In this document: positions 44,990 through 56,535 of the stretch, one piece after another | Position numbering within the stretch: position 1 is the first letter of the stretch | Layout of the letters: every line of letters begins with the position of its first letter | Assembly: GCF_018687715.1 (NCBI RefSeq) | Contig: NC_056761.1 | Coordinates: forward strand, 12,007,001-12,071,000 | Length of the DNA: 64,000 nucleotides | Source: Carya illinoinensis | Taxonomy: Eukaryota > Streptophyta > Magnoliopsida > Fagales > Juglandaceae | Direction of reading: 5' to 3' | The notes under the pieces: model-generated | Told to the model about the DNA's origin: nothing | Database searches by the model: none | Seen by the model: only the letters and a program-made list of their open reading frames with translations | Translations under genes and position numbers: made by a program

Positions 44990-45101
44990 TGCTCGATTCA
45001 TCGCTCAAGACAATTGTCTCTCGCATGAGCAGTTGTTAATTGCTCAAGTAGTCGCTCGAGCAAATGTTAAAGATAGATTTTTAACTCGTGATTGCTCAAG
45101 T
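44990..45101. repeat. Decayed GCTCGAGC cluster
   Basis: GCTCGAGC at 45053 and variants GCTCGATT (about 44993), GCTCAAGA (45003), GCATGAGC (45023), GCTCAAGT (45042 and 45094). Spacing is irregular. It lies upstream of the transposon-protein pseudogene at 46.2 kb and could be part of its LTR. Confidence 0.6.
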
Positions 45102-46199
45102 CATTTGCACAATTTCCCCCCAACTTTTCCCCTCCATGTGATTGAACTTCCATTTTACACCTCTTTGTGTGTCATTCTCGTGATTTCTCTAACGAAATCC
45201 TCTTCCAATCATGGTAAGCCTATCCTCTTATTCACCTTTTAAACATTTTACACATATTGTCACGATGTTGGGATTTCAATTTGAGTATTAAGCCTATGAT
45301 GGGCATCTTGGTTTTAATCACTTTATATCCATCTCATTTTGGGCATTCTATTGGTTGTTGTTGTATCATACATTGACTATGAGTTGTACTTGGGAAGTAA
45401 GATATCATACTATGAGGTTTCATTCTCATCTTATATTGAGGGTGCACCAAGTGCTCAAGAAAATGTCAAAATAAGATCTGATCCTTGCATCAACCTGGCC
45501 GATTTTGATTAAATCATCATGTATTGAGCATGCTATTTTTCTAAGTTTATATATATATATATATTGTTAGACACCTTAGGCACCTATTTTGCTTCATGCT
45601 TAATTTCTGTTTAAGGGTGTAAGTGCATGGGCAATCCATTTCAGCTTTTGAGCGAGTTTTTGAACACACTTGTAATCATGTGACTCATCTGAATCTCAGT
45701 GGTAGATTTGGGTTTGCTAACTAGCTAGGTAGCATGGTTTTTCATCATGCATTGCATTGTGTACTTAGGAGAGTCATAGCACATGCGTGAAGTTTTAAAA
45801 CTCACATTGACTTTTAAGTTATGCGCATGCATTGGGCATGTTTGTTTCTCCTCATTTCAACATGACACATGTAAAATGCATGGATGCATTGTCTACTGTC
45901 GCTGCCACTTTGGGCACCTTATTGACTTGAAACGCATGTATACATTAGGTCATTCACATTAATTTAAATAGTGTCTAATTGTCATTATGTCTTGATGTGG
46001 GTGAGCCTAGACAAATTCTTTTGCTTTCGCTTAAGCACACTTCCATAATACTTGAGCACAAGCACTCTACATTGAAAACTTTTCTCACCACTGGTCATCC
46101 CACTCCGTCTGTGGAGTTGGTCCCAGGAGTTTTACTCCAACATTCATGCAATTTTTGAGGATGATTCTTTTGACGTTAGTTTTTGAAACATCCAATTTC
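45102..46199. other. Leader region before the transposon-protein pseudogene
   Basis: No coding signal that I can name. It contains a short TA run near 45551 and may be LTR/leader of a lost element. Confidence 0.35.
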
Positions 46200-47134
46200 G
46201 AGTGACTTCAGGTATGTTAGCTGATTTGCTTAAAGCCTCTCATGTGATTAATACCTCATATCCCTATACCAGAACCTCTCCTCCCAGCAAGCAAGCTACC
46301 GCCACGTTCTTGTATGGATATGAGATTAATTGTAATGGTTGGAAACTGCTACATTTATAAAGTTTCCCCGTGACTATCTCCTTCTTAGTAGGGTCGTGCT
46401 CACTAACCTTTACCGAATTGCCCATAAGAGTGATATTGGCCTTAATAGAGCTACTCTACTTTATGCACTAATCAATGATGTTCTCATCGATTTGAGAAGC
46501 CATCTATGTAGGGTTATTCTTGAGGCTTTTCAGTCCAACAAAGTATGGATTGGATTACCTTTTCCTTGTCATGTTACCCATATTGTTTTGTCTCAGTTTG
46601 TTGCTATTTCTCCCTCTTAGCCTAGAATCCCTCTTAAGGCTCTAATTGGTCTGAAAATCAATTAGCTGAGTCATTTACACATTTGTCCTCATCTTTTGGA
46701 AGTTAAGCATCCTCCTACAACCACTTCTCGATTGTCCCGTTCTAGGTCATCCAACTCTCATCCACCTAGCTCAACTCCATCCACTTTTGCACCAGATTCT
46801 ATTGACCCTAACATACAAATGGTACTTGATTATTTGAGTCGCATTGATGCTCGTCTTGATTATATCAATACTCAGTTCAATAGTCTGCATGCTCGTGTAG
46901 ATCGCATCAAGGATCATCTGAATGTTCACATTGATAGCATGGATGCTCATCTAGATAACCATCCGTACTCATGTTGATCGCATCGAAACTCACTTTGATA
47001 GTTTGGACGTTCTTATGGATAGCATGGACACTTGCATTGATAGCCTCCAACAGATAGTGACACGACGCTTCAATGAACTACAGGAGATACTAGTTGCCAC
47101 CACTGATGAGGACGCCCGGGATGGTGGTGACTAA
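46200..47134 (+). pseudogene. Plant transposon protein (PF20167-like) with coiled-coil tail, broken
   Basis: Frame 46339-46620 reads FPRDYLLLSRVVLTNLYRIA, IGLNRATLLYALINDVLIDL and FQSNKVWIGLPFPCHVT, which fits the second half of the 'putative plant transposon protein' domain found beside plant retroelements. A stop at 46618 separates it from 46696-46977 (Ser/Pro-rich linker, then LSRIDARLDYINTQFNSLHA RVDRIKDHL). A frame change near 46965 leads to THVDRIETHFDSLDVLMDS and a final stop at 47132-47134. The tail is a regular I/L/V-heptad coiled coil built of repeated (H/R)xDxIxxH units. Domain name from memory; the breaks are seen directly. Confidence 0.6.
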
Positions 47135-48219
47135 GCGCTGACAAAAAGAGAGAGTGGTATATATATAGGGGGAGTATGGTATAGATGTAGGGTCAAGTGG
47201 TATCATATGTAGGGGAGCAGTATTTTAAGTAGGATAGGATACAATTAGGGCGGAGTAGCGTGTAAACAAACAAATGATTATTTTTTTGTTTAACACAATT
47301 TTTTGTTGTTGTATTCTTTTATGTCACTCAGCTTATTAATTATTTAATGAATATTTTCTTCATGGAAATTGTGCTTGTCATGCAGTTGTGATGTCTATAC
47401 TTCAATTTTTGTGCTTATCATGTCTCTATTTGACTTCTTGTGCTTATTATGTCTAGACTTGCATGTCTATATTTGAAATCCCCACTATTCATGAATGTCT
47501 ATACTTGAATTCTGGTACTACCCTCCATTGCGCATCCTAATGTGGTTTGCTAATATGGAAATTTATGTTTTCCAAATATGGTAGTTTAATTTATGAATTA
47601 ATATACATGACCATATGGTTTGCTAATTTATAATAAGAATGTAGAGTGCGAATCGCGATTTTCAATCCTCAGAATGTATGTCCTTAATATTTCACATGAG
47701 ATTGTAAATATCATTTAGGATATAATATACGGATATTTTTTGTGTAAAACATGCTAATTTAATACTTATTTGTAATTAATTAACATGATAAAAAGATTTT
47801 TTTTGCGTAATGTTAAACATTGGCAAAATGTTAAACATTTGAATTGAAATTTGCTGTGTTTCTAGAAGGAATGGTAAATTATAGTAGATAACCTTACAAA
47901 ACCTTATATACAAATATGAATGAAGATAACTTCCATTAAAGTATAAGCACGTGGCAAATGTAGTATTTTATGCACAACTACATATCGAATAGAAAATATC
48001 TTTTATAAACTTGATTTTGCCATTTAAGGAAAGAAAGAATGAACCACATGTTTAATATATAGTATATTTTGCTTTTCTTACTGAATACAATAATGAAAAT
48101 TTAATATATGTTTATTTCTATCATATTTAGATTCAATGGCAAAGTTGAGTGTGAAACGTACAGAGAGTTCCCACGATATGCGATCGACATTATGCACTTT
48201 GTCTAACTCATATAGAGAG
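47135..48219. other. Non-coding DNA
   Basis: GGGGGAGT and GGGGCGGAG-like purine blocks just after the pseudogene could be remains of a polypurine tract. The remainder is AT-rich with nothing recognised. Confidence 0.4.
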
Positions 48220-48435
48220 GTCGCTCGACCCTCACTCGGCATGTTGCTCAAGTGAAACTTACATAAAAAGTTCGCTTGACGTAGAGCTCGAGCGAGGGTC
48301 ATACAGAGAGTTTGCTCAACCCTCGCTCGACATGGAGCTCGAGCGAGGGTCATACAGAACCTTTGCTCAACCCCCGCTCAAGATGGCACTTGAGCGAGGG
48401 TCAATATAGAGCCTTCACTCAACCATCACTTGAGG
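48220..48435. repeat. Older 51-bp-period GCTCGAGC array
   Basis: GCTCGAGC at 48286 and 48337 and the variant ACTTGAGC at 48388 are spaced exactly 51 bp. Further variants are GCTCAAGT (48246) and ACTTGAGG (48428). Spacers share GAGGGTCATACAGA. The period equals that of the Athila LTR array but the spacer sequence differs. Confidence 0.85.
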
Positions 48436-48689
48436 TTGATCTTAATTCGATAATTCATCGCAACAAGCACTTATATATTGCTTTTATTTAAATCAGAGTG
48501 TAAAATTTATTAACTGCAATATGTGCATAAGATGATCTCATTTCTAAACAAACATGTCATCAAATAATTAAATTCAAAGTGCATTAAATACTTCCAATAA
48601 ATTAATCTCAAACATGTACAAATATTGTACTTAACAAGTACACCACTAAAATAAACAAAATTACAAATATACCAGCGCATTTAATTAGA

Positions 48690-49900
48690 TGTTCAACGGC
48701 AACCCCTATTTGCCTACATAGGTATAACAATCTCATCTCTTATTGCAGCCATAGCTTGGATTGCTTTAGCCATTATGTCCAAATTACGAGATGGCCCTGC
48801 CCTATCACCAACCTGCTGCTCAAGATCAAGGAGCTACTTCCTACTCCAATACTTAAATAATAAGTCATTGGGAGTCACTGTTATAATGAAATTATGCAGC
48901 ATACAACATGCTGTCATAGTGAGTCCTTGCCTCCCAACAGAATACGCAGACATTAAGTTTAAAATTTTGAATTGTTCTTTAAGTACACCAAAAGTGCGTT
49001 CTAAAATATTACGAAGTGATGAATGACAGTAATTGAAATAGTCTTTGTACCCTCAGAATTGATGTTGATTATGGCGATTGCTTCGATGGTACCTTTCACG
49101 AGGATAGGGGCAAAATCTCCATTGTGCATGGGAAAACAAAATTGACTAAATAATAACAACCTGACCACATAGATTCCAAAACACACAGTCAGCTTACTTC
49201 AGAGGCAAAAAGCATCACAAAAGGTCAATCATCTTTTAATTAAATAATATAAGAAGTTTACCCTCAGGTGGCTATGGAAATTGGCTAGATCCTTAACTCA
49301 ATGCATGCAAAAAGACACAAGCATCATGCGTTGTTCCCTCCTATCTGGTGTATACAAATGTAAATTTCATATCGAAGTCATATATACAAAATACATTTTG
49401 TGCAACTTGGCCATGTCGGTTTCTATGTGCCTCATGAGCTGAGGCTGGTACTACGGCTTTCATCATAGTGTTGTCCATTGCACCAACTCATCGCTATGAA
49501 CTCAAAAATAAAATTCGGTTAAAAAAACTACATTAAATATAATGAATTATGGTTTTTGGATAATATGTCTCCCAAGCTCACGTAGGGCCTTCATCACCTT
49601 TCTAACATGTTTATTAATTGTTTGGTTAGAATGTTGAAATTGGTCACCGACAATTCATTGGACTTGTGAGTGGCTGATAACAAGGCAAAATATGGCTACA
49701 AATTCCTGCATGATGACTGATCATCCAGAATCAAGCAACAAATGATTTCCACGTAACAACGAGCATACTGTACGAAATGTTGGTACCTCCTATTGAAATG
49801 TAGTCTCACAATTATTTGCATGTCCATTCAAACCTTCTATAATATATTGATCTCCCCGAACGCCTATGTTGTTTAGGGGCATTCTATGATCTCATCTAAG
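48690..49900 (-). pseudogene. PIF/Harbinger transposase (DDE_Tnp_4-like), broken
   Basis: Minus-strand blocks in order: FRTVCSLLRGNHLLLDSG and VIMQEFVAIFCLVISHSQVQ with VRKVMKALRELGRHII (helical N-terminal part); then AMDNTMMKAVVPASAHEAHR, in the place of the A(L/I)DGTH block with the first catalytic aspartate; then GQVAQNVFCIYDFDMKFTFV and EGTTHDACVFL; and near 48900-49025 YCHSSLRNILERTFGVLKEQ and RQGLTMTACCMLHNFI, the conserved C-terminal block with the last acidic residue (RNILER). Stops occur, for example after FTFVYTR, and the middle catalytic block is lost between 49070 and 49270. Family from motif memory; orientation and order fit Harbinger nuclease well. Confidence 0.8.
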
Positions 49901-50122
49901 TTGAGAGCATGCAATCCTAACAATGGTAATTATTTCAAGCGCATTGAACTCATCACCACTAGAACTCCCCTCATGGTCAGAGCCAACATCTTTTCCATGC
50001 TCGTTCACGTATAATGTTGTACTTCCCAGTCACCAATTATCAACATCCATTCTCTCAAAGATGTTCAATAAAGATGTTGTAAAAATTACGTTAGAATACA
50101 TGCATGGGTAATCTTTTAATGA

Positions 50123-50330
50123 GGAATGCTACTTATTATCCCACATCACACACTTTACATAATTTAATACTATTTTTTATTTTTTATTTAAATTTTATTT
50201 TATTCTTTATAAACTAATTGAGTTATTCTACTTATCATCTACACACCATATACTTGTTATAAGAAAAATGAAAAAATAAAATAAAATAGATATGGTGTGT
50301 GGTGTATGTGAATAATAAGTAGAATTTTTA
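50123..50330. repeat. Foldback MITE inside the PIF/Harbinger element
   Basis: The left arm ATGCTACTTATTATCCCACA and the reverse complement of the right arm (ATTCTACTTATTATTCACAT) form inverted ends that continue into CACACAC-like words. A third related word (ATTCTACTTATCATCTACAC) lies at about 50225 in the same sense as the left arm, so two small elements may be nested. Confidence 0.6.
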
Positions 50331-50639
50331 TATTTTAATTACATTATCATGTCAACAATTTTAAACAATAATAATTAAATAAATAGCACATCATCAATAT
50401 GCTAAAATGTCAACAAATTCAACATTACATTAATAGCACTATAGGACAAGCATAATGACATCTCATCAAGTACCTTCAAGGAAAATAGATTAAAAAAGTC
50501 ACGATCATCACCAATAACAAATGACTGAGAAACGCTCAAAGTTGTCCCCAACAACAATTATTATTATTATTACAAAATAATAATAATAATAATCTTTAAT
50601 ATAGATCCAATAGCAAATGACATAAATCACTAAAAATTT
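50331..50639. other. Spacer within the PIF/Harbinger remnant
   Basis: AT-rich, with an imperfect TTA/ATA repeat at 50558-50595. No coding signal. Confidence 0.5.
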
Positions 50640-51667
50640 AAATCAACAATGCATGGCCCACGATCGCCTATGCACATCATCCATTGCTAGAAAGCCCTGC
50701 TGGACTATGGGATCAAGTAAGTGGTTGAATGCACTGTAAAAGTTATCTTCCAACAAAGAAGGCTGAATTTCTTGCAGCAATACCACACAATGCGCAAATG
50801 GATTCCAATCGTCATCGATGTCCATGGTCGGTCTGGACTCTTTGCTACGCTTTGCTGTCGAAGACTCAGCTTTACCCTTATAGCACTTCTAGCGTGCGAC
50901 TGTTGTTTTCCTCATCTCATCAAGGAAGTTTGATAACTCCTCATCCACTTGCCTGTTTTGCCCCATCTTTTTACGATGACGTGAGGAGTGTGTTAATGGT
51001 CCTATAAAAGGTGTCCCCTTGTCCATGGAAACATCTATCTCATCAAGGTCAATCTCCACTCTCAGTTGTGTGCCTAGTGCAGGACTTCGATGTCGCATCT
51101 CTGCATTAAGTTGACGTTCCTCGTCACTACTTGGGGGTGGTTGGGTTGATGCATGGTGAAGTGTACCAGTGGTGACTAATGAGCCAAAAATCATGCAAAG
51201 CTCCACATACTTTGGGTAGCCCATGGTCCGTAACTATTTCCATTTTGATTTCGCCTAGTTCAAATTGATTAGAAGTCACTTTTTAGATATTGGTTATGAA
51301 GACATTAAGATAGAAGGAAACATGTTAATTTTCGCTTAAGTTGGGTAGATATTTCGCCTAGTGCTCGTCTCTAGCTATCACCGTTTTGGTGTCTAGGTCC
51401 CATCCCATACCAGTTTGGCCATCAGGTCGATGAACTGCCATTGCCTCTTATTCAGCCTTGTATTTTGCCCTTCATTTGGTTTGAATCAAATACCCTTCTA
51501 TCCACAACAGTAAGGTGTTGAGCGTACAATCTGTGGTCACTACTTGTGATCTTCCTTGCCTGTAGTGCACCAGTAAGAGCATTCCAATACAAAATCTCAA
51601 TAAAAATATCCTCCATCCCATCCTCCCATAACTCACGATCAGTGTGTGTATTCTCAGAATGTTCCAT
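50640..51667 (-). pseudogene. PIF/Harbinger partner ORF (Myb/SANT-like), broken
   Basis: The minus strand starts with WEDGMEDIFIEILYWNALTG and SSDHRLYAQHLT (51452-51667), like the Myb/SANT-like DNA-binding domain of plant Harbinger ORF1 proteins. Further on comes YVELCMIFGSLVTTGTLHHA STQPPPSSDEERQLN (50889-51224), which resembles the conserved stretch following that domain, then an acidic part and RSWAMHC near 50645. Stops and frame changes separate the pieces. In working elements this protein aids import and DNA binding of the nuclease. It lies upstream of and co-directed with the transposase remnant, the usual two-gene arrangement. Confidence 0.7.
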
Positions 51668-52239
51668 GCGAAATAACTAAAAATGCACATGATGCTTATA
51701 CTTAAAAGTGATAGCAGTGTGTAATATAAGTACAAAATGCAATATACTAATACAGGTTCGATGAACATGACACATAGGCTAGTAAAGAATTGCAACAAGT
51801 CATAATTGGGTAATGAAAATGAAAAGATAACAAAATATAAAAACTTGAACAACAATGGAAGTGGGCCATACCTGCCTAGTGTAAGTACGGAGAGACGAGT
51901 GTAGGTAGTAATGCTAGGAAACCAACAAAAATTAGATACTTTAGAAAACACCGACTAGCAAAAACATAATATCAAGTACTATTTGTGCATGATGGATTCA
52001 TTCTTTTCAATAAATAGCTTTAAAGGTTATAAGTTGCTCAATTTTTCAAACGGAATATGCACAGAGCTGTGATGTGACTAAAGACTTTGATGTGAAAAAG
52101 GAATCCCCCTTGGCACCCCAATGGATTTTTCTGCCCAGAGTACCTATGCATTTATACCGGATTGATTTCTTACAGATTATAGCTACTAGGTTTGGTCGGA
52201 CTTGATAAAAAGCGTTGACATGATACAACATAGAGAAGG
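51668..52239. other. Non-coding DNA
   Basis: The 159-codon minus frame at 51472-51951 overlaps the Myb/SANT-like remnant and has no family support. Nothing else was recognised. Confidence 0.45.
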
Positions 52240-53310
52240 AAAACAGGTTGCAAAAACAAAGTGTGGTTAACATGTGCAATCTGCTATACCGAGAGACCCG
52301 GACAATAGTGATGAAGAGTGTGAAGAAGTTTGGCATGATGATGAACCTGAGTTGGAATGGAGTGCACAAGCAGATAGAGTGCAGACTATGGTGCTGGATG
52401 AGGAAGAAAATAATGACCGTCCGGGCAATGGCAGTCCACAGCGAGAAGTTACGACATGTTATTCTTCAGAGCGAGAGGAAGGAGAAATTACAGTTTTGTT
52501 GGGGAAAGAAAAACTGTATGATACAAATGGGGAGAGACAGTCCACTGCTGCAAAAGTTTCAAAATCAGATGCACATGAGGAAAAATCGGTAAGAAAGTCA
52601 CAGCGGGTGCATACTCGTGCTCAAAAATTAAATTTATGAGTGACAATATTTTCTTTTGGAATATAAGAGGGTTAGACAGTTCTAGAGGACGTTTAAAAAA
52701 GTCACTACAATAAGTTTAAGGTGAGTTTGTTTGTAGTTGCGGAACCTTTTATTAAAGCTGAACATATGCATGAGTTGGGGAATTATCTTAACTTGAATTA
52801 TCATCATCATATTTTGAATGAATTGCAAGGGGGAAAGGTATGGGTGTTCTGGAATGACCCAAATATTTTTGAAATAGTAGCGTGTTTGACTCAGTCTATT
52901 TCTGGGTGGTTGGTGATCGATGGACAAAAAACTCTAATTTCATTTATTTATGCTAAGTGTTCTTATGTGGAGAGACAGGCTCTTTGGCAAGAACTTGAGG
53001 GGCTGCAGGTGACTGATCAGCCTTGGATCGTAGTAGGTGATTTCAACAAAATTAGAACGGAGTCTGAGAGAATTGGTGGTAATCCTCGATCTCTGCCTTC
53101 CATGAATGAGTTTAATGATTTTATTGACAGGTGTGGTCTCTTTGAGTTAACATGTTCGAGACAATGGCTGTCTTGGTGCAATGGGCATGTTGGGACCTCC
53201 TAGAGTTGGGCGAAGCTAGACAGAGTACTCATCAATAATAATTTCTTAACTCGGTTTTAGTTTGTGAAAGTGAATTACCTTAGTCGCAAATCTTCAGATC
53301 ATTGCCCGAT
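52240..53310 (+). mobile_element. LINE fragment: end of ORF1 and endonuclease
   Basis: The frame 52274-52639 is acidic and ends SQRVHTRAQKLNL, like the C-terminus of plant LINE ORF1. Next, about 52642, comes the endonuclease: FFWNIRGLDSSRGRLKKSL, then (frame 52721-53203) LFVVAEPFIKAEHMHEL, LISFIYAKCSYVERQALWQE, PWIVVGDFNKIRTESERIGG and FELTCSRQWLSWCNG; a block WAKLDRVLINNNFL continues after a stop. The sequence ends after SSDHCP, where the RT part should begin. It is a dead, 3'-deleted copy of a LINE from a different subgroup than the one in CUL4 intron 9. Confidence 0.8.
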
Positions 53311-54600
53311 GGATGGTGGTTAGCTCCTCTGACAAGCTATGGGGTACACTAGCATTTCCTCACAATGTCCACTTCTTGATTCCTCACTAGCTCTTCCACA
53401 TCCTTCAACACATTGAGCCAATAGTACTTTGTTCTCATGGCTTTTAATGCTATGGACAATGGCTTTTAATGCCATTAAGCTACTTTCAAAATGGTTTTCG
53501 CATGTCCCTTTATGTTAGTTATGGCTATGTTCAAATCTTTTATAATTTTCTTCCTTAAATTGAGTTTCCCATATCCTTAGACATCATTAAAATTCATCAA
53601 TTTGGGGGGGGGGGGGGGGGTGGGGCAATGGTTTGGGTTGTTGTTTTTCTTCAATGTAAACTACACCAAAAAATTGTAGATTTGAATATTTTTAATGCAT
53701 ATGTTTTATTTAATATTTATTACTACATGTTTTAAATGCTTTGAATCACATGCTATTATGATCCTGCTAATACTTGAATTCACATGAGATTTAGTATTTT
53801 CATGTATTAAGATTAGATGTTAAGTACTAATCTAGTGCATGATAAGAATCACAAGGTTCTGTGACAGATAGATCATTACTCTTGAATTGTATATTCCAAA
53901 ACCTGCTTTCACATGGGGAATTGGTATTTTCACATGCTATCATGACCCTTGAGATAAGACTAGTACACTTAGCAACACCCAATGGTCAAAGGGGCAGAGA
54001 ATACACTTGGCAAAATCCAATGACCAACTAAGGTTTATACGTTTACCATGAGGCCAAACCTATATCTCTAATCACATGCAAAGATATAGATACTTGATAA
54101 TACTTGCATTATTGCATACATGTTTATATCACATCAAGTCATAAAATTGAGGAATGCATAAAAGGTTTAAAACTCTATAGATATTATTTGTGGATAAGGA
54201 ATGCAACTTTGCTAGGAAAAAAGAAGACGATGAAAACAAAAAGGACTAGTTGTGTCCCTAGATTATACTCCAAAAGCTAAGGCCCATTGTTGCCTAAGGT
54301 TTTTATTTTTTGTAAAGCATGGGAGCCAGTCTACTTTTTTAATATGGTTTAAATGCCTATTTTTGTAATTGATCCGTCTTTATTAATGAAATTTAAATCA
54401 TGTCTAGATTGGCTAGAAAGAAGTCAAAGCTTCTCTATCTAGGAGGTGGAATACAACTCTCTGCACATATTGCCGCTTATTTTCAAGTAATTAGTTATCA
54501 AATATACACGAGATCTTTAACTAACTGCACTTATTGTTGCTCATAATCTCTACTACAACACTTTAGTCATCAACCATCTCAGTTACAACTTCAATTACTG
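53311..54600. other. Mixed non-coding DNA; possible gypsy scrap; G17 run
   Basis: The minus strand near 53395-53470 reads YYWLNVLKDVEELVRN, reminiscent of the pre-integrase zinc-binding block of Ty3/gypsy elements, but too short to be sure. A G17 homopolymer lies at 53604-53620. 54240-54410 ends in ATTAATGAAATTTAAATC and might be a LINE tail. Confidence 0.35.
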
Positions 54601-55330
54601 ATGGATATGGACTCTCTCATCACCCAAACTGAAGCTTTATCTTGGCATGATCTCAACCTCCACCCTGTACCAAAGTCAGCAAAAACCACTTCAGACAAAA
54701 TCCTGATAGGATGGTTGGTAGCCATTAGACCTTTGAACAAGTTTTCTATTCATTCTAGTATTAAAGTTTCATGGAACTTCATTCAAAACTTTCTCATTGA
54801 AGACATGGATACAAACAAGTTCATATTAACTTTTAGATCCCCCCAAGACAAGTTCAGAGTTCTTAATCAAGTCCCTTGGAACTTTAAAGGGCATTTGATT
54901 ATTCTAAAACATTGGTCTCTCAATGCTACTCTTCAATAAATCAGTCTAAATCACGCAACTTTCATTGTGCAAATACATGGTCTACTTTTAGAACATATAA
55001 CTCTCAACAATGCATTTGAAAAAGGGACAACACTTGGTACTCTGATTAAGGTGGAAGAAGACCCTCTCTATCTTTAGAAAATTCATAAGGATCAAAGTTG
55101 AATTAGACATCACCAAACCTCTTCAGCAAGGCTTCATGATGCCAAGGCTAGGAAACCACGAAATATGGATAACTATCAAGTATGAAAAACTACTAGATTT
55201 CTACTATGCGTGTGGAAGACTTGGTCACTCCCAAATATTTTGTGGTTACTTAAGCTCAGCCCCCACAAGACTCAAATATGGCTTATAGATCAGAGTTGAA
55301 TATAATAGCAGGCAAGCAAACTCTCGGGCT
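54601..55330 (+). pseudogene. LINE ORF1-type protein (DUF4283 plus CCHC knuckle), broken
   Basis: The frame from 54601 reads DKILIGWLVAIRPLNKFSIH, SWNFIQNFLIEDMDTNKFIL and VLNQVPWNFKGHLIILKHW, the DUF4283 domain of plant LINE ORF1 and related domesticated proteins. After a stop at 54937 the reading continues in other frames to YYACGRLGHSQIFCGY near 55200-55240, a zf-CCHC_4-type knuckle. Several frame changes make it non-functional. It could belong to the same LINE lineage as 52240-53310, but the order (ORF1 after endonuclease) shows they are separate insertions. Confidence 0.7.
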
Positions 55331-56335
55331 TCTCAACAAATAGATAGTGGCCAAATGAAGAAGTAGAAAAAATGGAAAATCTCAACCCAACGACAACGCC
55401 TTATGACAAATTCAACAAAGGGAAACAAGCTAGTTTTGCGAGTAAACAACATGAAATCAACCAAATTACTCTGAGTGGCCAGTAAAATCTTACCAGTGGT
55501 CACTTTGAGACCTTCTTTGCCAATAAACCAGAACTATTGCACTTCTTCCCGAGTCCATCGAATTCTCAGAAGCTAGGCGAAAACTCCAAGCAAACAACTT
55601 CAACAAGCTCCCAAACAATACTAAAATATAAATTAACACAAATCCTAAAAGAAAATTACACTTTCTTGATAGAAAGTGTAGGTAGACTAAGCATTTTCCT
55701 TTTGTTAAAGTTGCCATTATCCATTGATTCCATTCTATTCAATACAACAACCATTTGGGCTACGTCTGGATGTTGAGATGGGTTGAGTTGAGTTGTGAAT
55801 AGTAGTATATTTTTGTGAATCCCATTGACATGAGATTAACTTTTTAAAGTTGAAATGAGTTTAACTTTTTTTTATAGAAAGTTGAAAAAGTAATAAATCT
55901 CATCAATAATAGGTTTGAAATGAGTTAAGATAAAAACACAACCTTAATCTCTTAAAGTAAAAGCAAAAGTTTATATTTATAGTCTTGACAAGAAATCAAC
56001 CTCTACACAACATCAATTCCTTAAAATATCAAAGGACAGAATCTTGGAACAAATATTTTCCGGGGCATTTTGTTTCTCAGATAGGAAAATGATTTGTTCT
56101 CCTAAATTCTCCAATCCCCACAACTTGTTTTCAGAAAAATCAGAACTGCAAAACCATTGATGTCTTGAAACCCAAAATCCATCTTGTAAATGTATACCAA
56201 AGACAGTTCACCATAAGATTCAATAAAATAGTGCCAGGTAATTCGTCTCTTATATAGCAATTGTGTAAAGTGAAAGACTTGGCCCAACATTGATGAAAAA
56301 TTATATTCTTCAAGCCGTTGTGTAATACACACTTA
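55331..56335. other. Non-coding DNA with a MITE-like copy
   Basis: 55758-55945 is a diverged member of the GAGATGAG-type MITE family (GATGTTGAGATGGGTTGAGT, GTTGAAATGAGTTTAAC, GAAATGAGTTAAGATAAAA). The rest shows no gene. Confidence 0.45.
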
Positions 56336-56535
56336 GGCTTAGTTAGGATATAGAAACGAAACGGTTTTATCTCATTTCATTATTATAATTTTATTAAATT
56401 TTCACACAAAATATAATAAATAATTTAATTTTTTCAAATATCAAAACAATAATAATATTAAAAATAATATTATAACAATATTTTATTTAAATTTCATCTA
56501 AAACTATCTCATCTTATCTCACTATCCAAACTATA
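56336..56535 (-). repeat. Short AT-rich MITE family, near-complete copy
   Basis: Reverse-oriented: starts GGCTTAGTTAGGATATAGAA, passes CACACAAAATATAATAAATA and ends TCTCATCTTATCTCACTATC. Confidence 0.6.
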
